Shown here: in pieces, positions 1-8,890 of the stretch
How the letters are laid out: every line of letters begins with the position of its first letter
How positions within the stretch are numbered: the first letter of the stretch is position 1
NCBI GenBank assembly: GCA_024682595.1
Contig: JAIKZA010000034.1
Span: forward strand, 1-32,323
DNA length: 32,323 nucleotides
Source: Candidatus Saccharimonadota bacterium
Lineage (GTDB): Bacteria > Patescibacteriota > Saccharimonadia > Saccharimonadales > Saccharimonadaceae
Direction of reading: 5' to 3'
The notes under the pieces: generated by a model
Told to the model about the DNA's origin: nothing
The model's input: only the letters and a program-made list of their open reading frames with translations
Databases searched by the model: none
Made by a program: the position numbers and the translations under genes

Positions 1-1
1 A

Positions 2-3000
2 AAGTATGGTCTTACGGAAAAAGATGAGAAAAGTCTTTTTGACTTATTAGATTCGACTTATGGCGAAAACGGTAGTGACCAAGGCCAAGATAGTGGTAGC
101 CAGAATAATGGCGAAGGCCAGGGCGATCAAGGCAATGGCGACAACAAAGACGGCCAAAATGGTGGCGACAATAAGGATGGCCAAAATGGCGGCGATAATA
201 AAGGTAACGACGGAAATGGCGAGAATGGCGAGAATGCGCCAGATTATAGTCCTTTGACATATGGAGAAGCCAAAAATAGTGGAGATTCATCTATCAGTCC
301 AGTGTCGAAAGAGTCGATTAAAAAGAAACATCCAGAGCTATCTGACCAAGATATTAGTATTGCGATTTCGTTCGTGTCTGCGTGGAATCGTATAAGCCAC
401 GAAGATAGACTAAGAATTTTGAGGAATGGTGCGATAAAAGACCTCGAGGGCATGGTAGATTCGTTGCTAGCAGCTGGATTAATAGAGATTGGCGGTAGCG
501 ATGAACCTAATGACGAGAATGGCGAAGATGGCAAAGACGAAGATGGCGAGAATGGCAAGGATGATGATAATGAAGAAGATGGCGAGAATGGAGAGAATGG
601 CGAGCGTGACAAAAAAGCCAGTGAATTTGTTGATGATAAGGATAAAAGTTTCTGGCTAGAGGTAGTAAAGAATATTGATCCAATTGATTTGTTGGATAAG
701 CCAGATGACTATACGATTGATGTGATTAATAATCTTGAAGGGGAGTATGAGAGCGATCGCGAAAAATTAGCGGATGAGCTGATGGATAATAACGAGTTCG
801 GCGATTGGTATGAAAGCCAGGGCGGAAATGCTTCCGATTTGGCCGATATGGGCTTCAAGGCGCTCTATGAGCTAAAGCAACAGTTCGAGAAGTCGAAAGA
901 ACCTAGTGAAGAACCACAAGAAAAGAACGAAGGCGATTTAATTGCGGTTGGGCTTAATAGCGACGATGAAATAACTCGTCGTGCACGCGAAATTGCAAAA
1001 GAGAAGATTGAAGCAGACATTAATTCGCAAAAGGGCCTCGTTGGTTTCTTTAAGAGGTTTTGGCTCACGCAAACAAAGATACTTCGTCAAGATAGAATGC
1101 AAGGCGAGATTAGGCAGAAAATTATAGAAAAGAACAATCTTCTTATGAAGAAAGAGTCAGGCACGATTAGCGCCGACGAAGAGAGGAAACTAAAAGAACT
1201 TCAAGATGAGCTTGGTGCGGATAGTTGGACTGCGAGCGAAGGGGATACAGAACGCTTCGTGTTGGCGCATGTTAACAATATGCGTGAAGCAGTTATGAAA
1301 GCGAAAGGCGAGTCGATGTTTGTTTATGGCGTAGAATACGTAGAAACAAATGAAGATGAGCTGAATGAAGATGGCACCGTAAAACTAGATGCAAACGGTA
1401 ATCCTATTAAGAAACGTATACCTAAAGCTTATCGTATGGATAAGGATCAGCAGGGTAATGTCAATAAGCAGGAAGTAACTGGTGAGGTGGCAGAGTTTGC
1501 GATTGCGATAGAGGGTGCCATTAGAGCTTATGCATCGGCTGTTGGGAATATTGAACGAGATGCTAATTTGGCTGCGGACCAGAAGAGGGATAAGCAAAAC
1601 GCTGAACTAGAAGATTTCCGCAGGAAAATGGATGAGTTGAGGCGGAAAGATATTCAGAACGGCGGCGACGGCACAATGATTAATAATTATGAAGCCGTCG
1701 CGCAGAGAGCTGCTGAACGCGCAAAGCACGAAATTGGTGTAGACGCCGTAATGGATGGCTTTAGGTATATTAACGGTAAAATAAATCGCGAAGTTAACTC
1801 TCAGCCACATCATAACGCCATAGAAAAACTTGGCCATATGATAGGCACGATCCCGTTTGTCCCAGAAGGTGCTGCTGTAATGTCGGCTTGGATTATTATG
1901 ACCGCTACGAAAACTGCTGGTAATACACTTGGCCGTGCAGCCGGTGGTCTCCTTGGCGGCTCGGTGGTTGGAGCGGTCTTTAATGGCTTGAAGTTTGCTG
2001 ATGACTACAGAGAGCAATATGCAACCGCCGCGCATGCATTGGCTACGAATGCGGAGCTTGGTGACAGGAAATTTGAAGGCAAAATGACAGAAAATGTCAT
2101 GCGCTTTATGACTCGCGAGAAAGAGGGGGGCGGTAGAGAAAAGATTACTGCCGATTTGCTAAGTAATGACTTGAATAAGTTAACAGCCGAATTAAATGCC
2201 GCATTCGAGGAGTTTAATAGAGACCCGAATAATGACGAAGCGCGCGCAAAAATGCTAGGTATCGCAACTACTATGAGTGGTTGTATATTAGATGCGAGAA
2301 ATAGGCTTTTGTATGGCGCGGAACAACAAGTTGATTTAATGGCATTCTCGAGTAATGATTTGGGTCAAATTGAGAAAGAGCGTCTAAATCTTTGGAAGAG
2401 TATAGCGGTGGCGCAGACTGCTTATAATAAGATGAGAGCCAGCGATAGACTTACCGATAGTGAGGTACCAGACGACCGGGCAATATTTGAAAAATCAAAA
2501 GCCAACTTGGAAGGTATTGTGAAAGAGGGGGAAAGTAAAATAAATAGCGATATTAGGTGGAGTACGGCGAAAAACATCGTAGGCGGTGCTATACGAGGTA
2601 TTATTATAGGTGCGCTTGCCGATGATACGATTGCTAACTTTTCGTCTGAGAAGATTAGTACATTGGAGCATCTTGGTATCGTAAAGACGCAAAATAGCGA
2701 TACGGCTACGAATTCTATCTTGTCTGGATTCCTAGATAAAATTGGCGTGTCAGGATTTAAGACGGGGGATCTCATAAAAGGTGGAGTTTTCAATACTCAG
2801 CAGGAGGCCGAGAATTACATAAAGCAGAATGGTGGAAAGCAATCATTCACGAAAGTACACAATCCATCAAAAGATCAGATGGTGAGTGGTGGCACTCAGA
2901 GCGATGCTGAGTATTCTAGAAATAACTTCGGAGAAATCAACAAACGTAAATGGTGGGGATATGGAAAGAAAGAGTCTATACGTAATGAGTTGAGGCTATA

Positions 3001-4051
3001 TGGAAAACCGGACAGTATGCGTATAGACATGAACGGTGTGTCAACGGATGGTCTAGGTAACTCTATAAATACGGAAGCACTTCAAAATGGAGGTAAATTG
3101 GAGCTGTTGGTTTCATTGTCGAAAGACTCGCAACAGCACCCGATACATATTCCGTTCGACGCGAATGGTGTTGCTGATTACTCGAATGTGCCCGCTGAGA
3201 TAATGACGCGACTTCGTGCTGGTGATATTTATATGGCAGAAGTTGCACAGGTCGCACAGCCTGGTGATACGGTAACAAATATTTTTGCAAGTATGCCGTA
3301 CTATAAGGGTGGCGGTTCAATTGAGGTACAGACGTTGAAACAAGGTTTTGACTTTGTTGTTGAGGAAATAAAGACCTTGCGCGACCCTGGTGTAACATTC
3401 AATCAATGGAGCTTCTTGGCGACAGCCCTACATGCTGGTCGCGGTCTTAATATTAGACGCAACGGTGGTCGTGGTCCGTCTGGCGGCAATGGTCCTGAGG
3501 GCAATCCTGGCGGTGGTAACAACCCTGACGGCAATCCAGAAGGTGGCAATGGTCCCGATGGTAATCCGGAAGGTAATCCAGATGGTGGCAACAATCCTGA
3601 TGGCAATCCGGAAGGCAACCCTGATGGCGGTAACAACCCTGACGGCAACCCAGAAGGTGGCAATGGTCCCGATGGTAATCCGGAAGGTAATCCAGATGGT
3701 GGCAACAATCCTGATGGCGGCAATCCGGAAGGCAACCCTGATGGTGGTAATGAAGGCAATGAAGGCGGCGAGGATCTAGATATTGTTCCGCTAACCGCCG
3801 AAGAGTTGTCTAGAGCAGGCATGAGGCGAATAGATGTCATTAACCGCATGAATGACATGATGAATAAGATTCTACCAACGCTCAGTAGCCCAGAGGATCG
3901 TAACGAGTTAACTGAAGCCGTGAAGAGATGGAATGATATGCGGCCGAATCAATGGAGAGTTTTCTTGTCGCGTCCGAATGATCCGCGTAGCCCAGAGAAT
4001 AAGGCTATGATGGAAGTCTTAAAGAAATATAAGATGGTAAAGGAAGGCTAA
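2..4051 (+). CDS. Giant hypothetical protein, 5'-truncated by the window edge; acidic/Asn-Gly-rich low-complexity segments, hydrophobic segments, C-terminal GNPEGGNGPDGNPEGNPDGGNNPD repeats
   Basis: The frame stays open upstream of the listed TTG start at 254, back to base 2 (KYGLTEKDEKSLFDLLDSTYGENGSDQGQ...), so the listed start is artificial. One continuous frame to TAA at 4051, followed by a terminator. Confidence 0.9.
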   Translation, partial: KYGLTEKDEKSLFDLLDSTYGENGSDQGQDSGSQNNGEGQGDQGNGDNKDGQNGGDNKDGQNGGDNKGNDGNGENGENAPDYSPLTYGEAKNSGDSSISPVSKESIKKKHPELSDQDISIAISFVSAWNRISHEDRLRILRNGAIKDLEGMVDSLLAAGLIEIGGSDEPNDENGEDGKDEDGENGKDDDNEEDGENGENGERDKKASEFVDDKDKSFWLEVVKNIDPIDLLDKPDDYTIDVINNLEGEYESDREKLADELMDNNEFGDWYESQGGNASDLADMGFKALYELKQQFEKSKEPSEEPQEKNEGDLIAVGLNSDDEITRRAREIAKEKIEADINSQKGLVGFFKRFWLTQTKILRQDRMQGEIRQKIIEKNNLLMKKESGTISADEERKLKELQDELGADSWTASEGDTERFVLAHVNNMREAVMKAKGESMFVYGVEYVETNEDELNEDGTVKLDANGNPIKKRIPKAYRMDKDQQGNVNKQEVTGEVAEFAIAIEGAIRAYASAVGNIERDANLAADQKRDKQNAELEDFRRKMDELRRKDIQNGGDGTMINNYEAVAQRAAERAKHEIGVDAVMDGFRYINGKINREVNSQPHHNAIEKLGHMIGTIPFVPEGAAVMSAWIIMTATKTAGNTLGRAAGGLLGGSVVGAVFNGLKFADDYREQYATAAHALATNAELGDRKFEGKMTENVMRFMTREKEGGGREKITADLLSNDLNKLTAELNAAFEEFNRDPNNDEARAKMLGIATTMSGCILDARNRLLYGAEQQVDLMAFSSNDLGQIEKERLNLWKSIAVAQTAYNKMRASDRLTDSEVPDDRAIFEKSKANLEGIVKEGESKINSDIRWSTAKNIVGGAIRGIIIGALADDTIANFSSEKISTLEHLGIVKTQNSDTATNSILSGFLDKIGVSGFKTGDLIKGGVFNTQQEAENYIKQNGGKQSFTKVHNPSKDQMVSGGTQSDAEYSRNNFGEINKRKWWGYGKKESIRNELRLYGKPDSMRIDMNGVSTDGLGNSINTEALQNGGKLELLVSLSKDSQQHPIHIPFDANGVADYSNVPAEIMTRLRAGDIYMAEVAQVAQPGDTVTNIFASMPYYKGGGSIEVQTLKQGFDFVVEEIKTLRDPGVTFNQWSFLATALHAGRGLNIRRNGGRGPSGGNGPEGNPGGGNNPDGNPEGGNGPDGNPEGNPDGGNNPDGNPEGNPDGGNNPDGNPEGGNGPDGNPEGNPDGGNNPDGGNPEGNPDGGNEGNEGGEDLDIVPLTAEELSRAGMRRIDVINRMNDMMNKILPTLSSPEDRNELTEAVKRWNDMRPNQWRVFLSRPNDPRSPENKAMMEVLKKYKMVKEG
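3515..3745 (+). repeat. Two near-identical tandem 114-117 bp units inside the CDS (38-39 aa, Gly/Asn/Pro-rich) with shorter internal sub-periods
   Basis: ggtaacaaccctgacggcaa(t/c)ccagaaggtggcaatggtcccgatggtaatccggaaggtaatccagatggtggcaacaatcctgatggc... starts at 3515 and again at 3629; the second copy carries an extra ggc. Confidence 0.9.
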
Positions 4052-4059
4052 TCGATTAT

Positions 4060-4089
4060 AAAAATACCCTCTGTATAGAGGGTATTTTT
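4060..4089. terminator. Bidirectional intrinsic terminator between convergent genes
   Basis: aaaaataccctctgtatagagggtattttt: stem with A-run on one side and T-run on the other. Confidence 0.9.
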
Positions 4090-4109
4090 GTGTGAATAAG
4101 ATATTTACT

Positions 4110-5339
4110 CTAGCGATAGAACTTCAGGGAAGTAATTGGATCTTTAGATGCAGCCTTAATGGCAGGATAAATGCCGAATAATATGCCTACGAAGAGTGAG
4201 ACGCCGCCAGTAATACCGAGGATTGCCCATGAGATGTGTGGGGCGAAAGGAGTGAGCAATGAAATAATGAAAGCGCCAATATATCCAAGAGTAAAACCGA
4301 GGATCCCGCCCATAACACTAAGGATGGTGGATTCAAACAAGAATTGAAGTAGAATATTGCCAGAAGATGCACCTACTGATTTGCGAATGCCAATTTCGCG
4401 TGTACGTTCAGACACGGAGACCAACATAATATTCATGATACCAACGCCGCCGACAACTAAGGAAATAGAAGCAACTAATGTTAACATACTTGATACGATG
4501 GAAAGAAGTGAGCCGGCTGGATGGATGTCTTCTGCGCTAGTGATAACAGAGAACGTTTGATCGCCGTTTTTTGATTCGGAAAGTTTTTTCTTGATTTCTG
4601 AGGTAGTTTTTTCGACAGCATCGGTTGTAGCGGTGCGGATGTCGATTTGTTGAATTTGAATTGATGATTCGAAAGAACTTGCATGGTTAATATCGATAAG
4701 AATAGATTGATCAATGTCGATGCCGTTAAAATTGATAGGATCGTCAATTTTATCCAGTACGCCAATAACCATGAAATGCTGGTCGTGATAAGAAAATGTT
4801 TTAGTGATGGCTTCTGTGCCGCCAAATTGTTGCATGGCGATATCGTAGCCTAATACAGCGACATTCTTGCGCAAAGTAGTGTCAAGAAATTGACCATTTT
4901 TTAGATGGAGTGATATGACATCAATAAAAGAGGTATTGGTTGCGACAATATTGACACCCTGCACGGTGCGGTCGCCAATTTTGATGGCGCCAGTAGAGGC
5001 GGCAATTGGGGCAACTGAAGCAACTCCGTCGATTTTACTGATGGTATCAATATCTTGAAGGACGAGGCTTGATTTGATGAATTGATTATTTGAAGTTAAT
5101 TCGCTAATGATATTTTCGGTAACATCTTTGCCGGTGCTTGGTCGGACTAAAATGAGGTCGGCATTGTTTTTGTCGGAATTGGCGCTAATGAGTTGATTAA
5201 TGCCGCCGGTTAAAGAGAGAATGAGGACAATAGAAGCTACGCCGATGGCGATGCCTAAAGCGGATAGGAAAGTACGACCGCGATTACGACGAAGGTTATC
5301 GACGGCGAGATGGAAATGAGTATTTAGTAATAGTGCCAT
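4110..5339 (-). CDS. MacB/FtsX-like ABC transporter permease
   Basis: N-terminal MacB periplasmic-core start (NLRRNRGRTFLSALGIAIGVASIVLILSL) and FtsX-like C-terminus (VGGVGIMNIMLVSVSERTREIGIRKSVGA...). Confidence 0.93.
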   Translation of the reverse strand: MALLLNTHFHLAVDNLRRNRGRTFLSALGIAIGVASIVLILSLTGGINQLISANSDKNNADLILVRPSTGKDVTENIISELTSNNQFIKSSLVLQDIDTISKIDGVASVAPIAASTGAIKIGDRTVQGVNIVATNTSFIDVISLHLKNGQFLDTTLRKNVAVLGYDIAMQQFGGTEAITKTFSYHDQHFMVIGVLDKIDDPINFNGIDIDQSILIDINHASSFESSIQIQQIDIRTATTDAVEKTTSEIKKKLSESKNGDQTFSVITSAEDIHPAGSLLSIVSSMLTLVASISLVVGGVGIMNIMLVSVSERTREIGIRKSVGASSGNILLQFLFESTILSVMGGILGFTLGYIGAFIISLLTPFAPHISWAILGITGGVSLFVGILFGIYPAIKAASKDPITSLKFYR

Positions 5340-5342
5340 ATT

Positions 5343-6326
5343 TTAGGATTCCTTCTTTTCGTCTTTAGATTTTTTGTCGGTTTTTTTGACGATTTTTCGA
5401 GTTTTTTGTTCTTTCTTCTTGCTTTTATCGGCCTTTTTGCCGTCGTTTGAGCTGTTTTTGATGTCGGCAATTTGTTTTTTGCTAACTTCCTTACCGATAG
5501 TGACATGCTCGCCAGAGACAACAACTTTTGTTTGCGAGTCCACCTCGAGTTCTACGGGACGTTTTTTGCTTAGGATACGGACGGATATTTTTTCTGGGTC
5601 ACCAGGACGTGGTAAGTCGCTGTCGGCTACAGTCTTGATGTCCGTGTCGATTTCGCCGTCAAGCATATTGATTACGCGAGTGGCATAGGTAGTTAGGGCG
5701 GGGTTATGGGTGACCATAATAATAGTGTTGCCTTGAGCATGAATGTCGCGGAGTTCCTCCATAATAATATGGCTGCTACGACTATCGAGGTTGCCAGTTG
5801 GTTCGTCGGCTAGAATAATGGATGGGTCGGAAATAAGACTGCGCGCAATCGCAACACGTTGTTGTTGGCCGCCGGACAGCTGATATGGCATATAGTATTC
5901 GCGCTCGCGGAGGTGAAAATGTTCAAGAATATCGTCAGCTTTGCGGAGGCGGCGAGTTTTGTGATGCCCAGAGTAAATTAGGGGAAGGGAGACGTTTTCG
6001 ATTACGGATAAATTTGGGATAAGGTTGAAGTTTTGGAAAATGAAACCGATTTCTTTAGCGCGGAAGTGCGCCTTGCGACGAGAAGGAATTTTTTCAACAT
6101 TTTTGCCGTTTAGTAGATATTCGCCTGAAGTTGGCTTATCGAGGAGGCCAATAATATTGAGTAGGGTGGTCTTACCGCACCCCGATGGTCCCATAATCAT
6201 AATGAATTCGCCACGTTTAACAGTGAGGTCGAAGTTGTGAAGTGCGTAAGATTCTGCATCGCCAAAACCGTAGCGCTTCGTGACGGCTTTGAGCTCGATG
6301 ATAGTTTCGTTGTTTTCTTTTGACAT
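5343..6326 (-). CDS. MacB/LolD-type ABC transporter ATP-binding protein with Lys-rich C-terminal extension
   Basis: Walker [10 protein letters not shown], signature [15 protein letters not shown], Walker [15 protein letters not shown]-loop VTHNP; C-terminal tail [31 protein letters not shown]. Confidence 0.95.
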   Translation of the reverse strand: MSKENNETIIELKAVTKRYGFGDAESYALHNFDLTVKRGEFIMIMGPSGCGKTTLLNIIGLLDKPTSGEYLLNGKNVEKIPSRRKAHFRAKEIGFIFQNFNLIPNLSVIENVSLPLIYSGHHKTRRLRKADDILEHFHLREREYYMPYQLSGGQQQRVAIARSLISDPSIILADEPTGNLDSRSSHIIMEELRDIHAQGNTIIMVTHNPALTTYATRVINMLDGEIDTDIKTVADSDLPRPGDPEKISVRILSKKRPVELEVDSQTKVVVSGEHVTIGKEVSKKQIADIKNSSNDGKKADKSKKKEQKTRKIVKKTDKKSKDEKKES

Positions 6327-6459
6327 CGTGTACTAATTATAAAGGTTTTTTAAAGATAAAGAAAATGCTAAAGGAAAAGAAAATTTTTTTGAGACATTAA
6401 TGTTGGTAGATGGTTCAATTTTGCGCGAGAGGGCTTTTTGTGTTAAGATTATATGAGCT

Positions 6460-6549
6460 GGAGAGGTGTCCGAGTGGTTGAAGGAGCACGCTTGGAAAGC
6501 GTGTAAGGTCGCAAGGCTTTCGCAGGTTCGAATCCTGTCCTCTCCGCCA
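6460..6549 (+). tRNA. tRNA-Ser (anticodon GGA), CCA encoded
   Basis: Acceptor GGAGAGG pairs with CCTCTCC-G-CCA; T-arm ggttcgaatcc; anticodon stem CACGC/GCGTG with loop TTGGAAA; long class II variable arm. Confidence 0.96.
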
Positions 6550-6560
6550 AGTTCAAGAAT

Positions 6561-6584
6561 ACAACCCGAAGGGTTGTTTTTTTT
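6561..6584 (+). terminator. Intrinsic terminator downstream of tRNA-Ser
   Basis: acaacccgaagggttgt followed by a T-run. Confidence 0.85.
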
Positions 6585-6800
6585 GAGCTTGCGAGAACAG
6601 GACGAGAGCCCAAGGTTCGCCCAATGCCCGGTCGAGCTTGCGAGACGACGGCGCATTGTTTATATCCTGTCCTCTCCGTCAAACAGAATAGCTTACCGTA
6701 ATTGGTTGAGCTTTTTTGATGGCTTCTATTTGTAAGATGGTTACTAATTTGTAATAAACATGCTATTATGTAAGCATAAATACTTCTGGTGAGGAGAAAG

Positions 6801-7562
6801 ATGAATCCACAACAAAACGACCAACAACAAGTGAATCAACAGGCGAATACAAACCCTCAGACTCAGAATTTTGATGGTTTTGGTGGACCAAATATAGCTT
6901 ATGCGAATTATGACGATAATATGGTCCAGCAACAAGCTCAGGTTGCTCAACAAGATCCAGGCGCAGTGCCTATGAATGTGGTCGATGTTGTGAACGCTAA
7001 CGGAGTTGTGAGTGGAAGAAAAGTTGTCGATTATCTTTGGCAACGCGTGGCTATCTGTATGATTGTGATAGCTTGTGGTTTGTTGATAGGTTTGGTTGTT
7101 TCCTTGATGATTGTAGTAACTAAGAACTCAGAAGTTGCATCTTTGAATCGTGAAAAGACCGGCTTGAACTCTGAGTTACAAAGTATTTATGGTAAGTTGG
7201 GTGTGGGAAATCTTGCCGATGCGGTAACTCAGATTGACAAGACCGAGACTATGGACGGTGGAGATCTTAGTGAAGTAAACGATTTGTTGACGGGAAAATT
7301 TGGTGCGAGTTACAAACTAGACTTAGCGGACGCTAACATTAATTTTGTTATTAGAAACGGCGTTTATAAGATTGTGAGTTTAGGTATATATCGCGAAAGC
7401 GGTACGCAGAGAGTCGTTTTATACGAAAAGATAGCTGATGGTAAATGGAAGCTTGGCGGTTTTGATGCGACAAAGGCTGATGCTTGTATGGATTCCACGG
7501 AAGAAGAGAAAGCTGCAATTGATGGCATAATTCCTTGCGTCGAAGAAAAAGAAGCAGAATAG
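6801..7562 (+). CDS. Hypothetical single-pass membrane protein with Gln/Asn-rich N-terminus
   Basis: GAGGAG Shine-Dalgarno just before ATG 6801 (the GTG at 6789 lies upstream of the SD); TM VAICMIVIACGLLIGLVVSLMIVV. Confidence 0.8.
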   Translation: MNPQQNDQQQVNQQANTNPQTQNFDGFGGPNIAYANYDDNMVQQQAQVAQQDPGAVPMNVVDVVNANGVVSGRKVVDYLWQRVAICMIVIACGLLIGLVVSLMIVVTKNSEVASLNREKTGLNSELQSIYGKLGVGNLADAVTQIDKTETMDGGDLSEVNDLLTGKFGASYKLDLADANINFVIRNGVYKIVSLGIYRESGTQRVVLYEKIADGKWKLGGFDATKADACMDSTEEEKAAIDGIIPCVEEKEAE

Positions 7563-7580
7563 TAGTAAAATAGGGGGAGT

Positions 7581-8180
7581 ATGATAGGAAGCTTGATTTC
7601 TTTAGTGATTGCGCACGAGGTTGCGGCTCGGAAGATTGAGCTGGAAAAAGTATCGGCAGAGTATAAGGCACTACAAGAGTCGAGTGCTAAAGTCGCCGTT
7701 AAGTATAATGTTAGCTTTGATATCAGTTCGCGCGGTTCTCTGAAGGGGGACGTGAATGAGTTTGCTGATTTTGTTGAAGAGACGCTAACAAGCCGTCAAG
7801 GGTGGATACGAGCTGGAGTTAAATTTTCGAAAGTGTCGAGCGGCGGAAGATTGCATGTGGTGTTAGCGTCGGGGGCGGAGATAGATAAATACGCAGGTTG
7901 CTCGGCGGAGTTAAGCTGTACAGTGTACCCTTATGTACTAATAAATGATGCGCGATGGCTGGGCGCTACGGACAGTTATAATTCGGCTGGTTTGAGTTTA
8001 ACCAGCTATAGGCAGATGGTAATTAATCACGAGGTTGGGCATTTTTTGGGGCATGATCATAGCTCTGCTTGTGGCGTGGGCGGTGTAGCCCCGGTGATGT
8101 TGCAGCAATCGACTGGGCTAAGAGGGTGCAAAGCAAATTCTTGGCCATTAGATAGCGAACTCTGGGTGACGCGATGGTAA
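7581..8180 (+). CDS. DUF3152-like putative zinc metalloprotease with N-terminal hydrophobic segment
   Basis: HEVGHFLGHDH (HExxHxxGxxH) followed by APVMLQQSTGLRGCKANSWP, an arrangement resembling DUF3152 proteins. Confidence 0.8.
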   Translation: MIGSLISLVIAHEVAARKIELEKVSAEYKALQESSAKVAVKYNVSFDISSRGSLKGDVNEFADFVEETLTSRQGWIRAGVKFSKVSSGGRLHVVLASGAEIDKYAGCSAELSCTVYPYVLINDARWLGATDSYNSAGLSLTSYRQMVINHEVGHFLGHDHSSACGVGGVAPVMLQQSTGLRGCKANSWPLDSELWVTRW

Positions 8181-8890
8181 AAAGAAAAAGTAATAGAGTT
8201 AAGATTGTATTTTGTGTAATCGTGATGCTCGTTGCGGCGATGGCGGTATTTTTGGGTGCTTTTTTGAGTCGAAAATTGACGGAAAATAAGAGGAAAGATT
8301 ATACGGAAATTCGGGTCGAAGTTTTGAAGTTGACGGATGGCCGAAAGGCGGTAGAGAAATTTTTAAATCTCGAGATAAAGACTGCAAAATTGAACGATGC
8401 GGATAAAAAAATAGTGGACGATTTTGAGGAAGCAGTGCCGGAAGATGGCGATATACAAACATTACTGCAAAAGGTTCTGGATATTAATGAGGAAGAGGAT
8501 GAGGGAATTAAGAAAGCAGTTGATGCCGTAGCCCTTACGTACATTGGGCTACATTCGGTTTATTTGTTGGAACAAGATTTAGCGATAATGTTTGACGGCG
8601 AGCTGAGCGATGAAGATTTGGCGATATTGGAGAAATCGGAAAACGATTATTTAGCGAAGCTTGCGAAAGAGGTGGGTGATTACCGCACGAAGGTGAAGGG
8701 GCTGAGTGCGAAAGACGACAACTTCGAGCAAAATTGTAAATTATTGGAAGAAGAGGGTGAAAAATTGCAAAAGAAATATGCCGAAGTAAAGTTGAAGGAC
8801 ATAATGGGGAAAACGGAAGAAGACATAATGGAGTATTATGATAAAGTTGAAGAATTGAACACAATTTTGCTTGAGTATGAACAAAAATGA
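8174..8890 (+). CDS. Hypothetical membrane-anchored, coiled-coil-like protein
   Basis: N-terminal TM IVFCVIVMLVAAMAVFLGAFL then charged helical sequence; overlaps both neighbouring genes. Confidence 0.75.
   Translation: MVKRKSNRVKIVFCVIVMLVAAMAVFLGAFLSRKLTENKRKDYTEIRVEVLKLTDGRKAVEKFLNLEIKTAKLNDADKKIVDDFEEAVPEDGDIQTLLQKVLDINEEEDEGIKKAVDAVALTYIGLHSVYLLEQDLAIMFDGELSDEDLAILEKSENDYLAKLAKEVGDYRTKVKGLSAKDDNFEQNCKLLEEEGEKLQKKYAEVKLKDIMGKTEEDIMEYYDKVEELNTILLEYEQK

Noticed and set aside
12-290. His/Arg/Tyr-rich minus ORF and the 60..257 plus ORF at the window start
   Set aside because: Overlap the open frame of the large CDS within its low-complexity region; no RBS or family signal.
3515-3745. Possible CRISPR array from short repeats
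   Set aside because: Repeats are in-frame coding units with no unique spacers and no cas genes in the window; the same applies to 23043-23114.
3403-3858. Antisense Pro/Ser/Gly/Leu-rich 151-aa ORF and the +1-frame 3432..3779 ORF
   Set aside because: Both are mirror images of the in-frame GNPEGG repeats of the large CDS; repeat periodicity keeps other frames open.
6333-6682. Minus-strand ORFs across tRNA-Ser ([30 protein letters not shown])
   Set aside because: Classic spurious translation of the tRNA-Ser complement.
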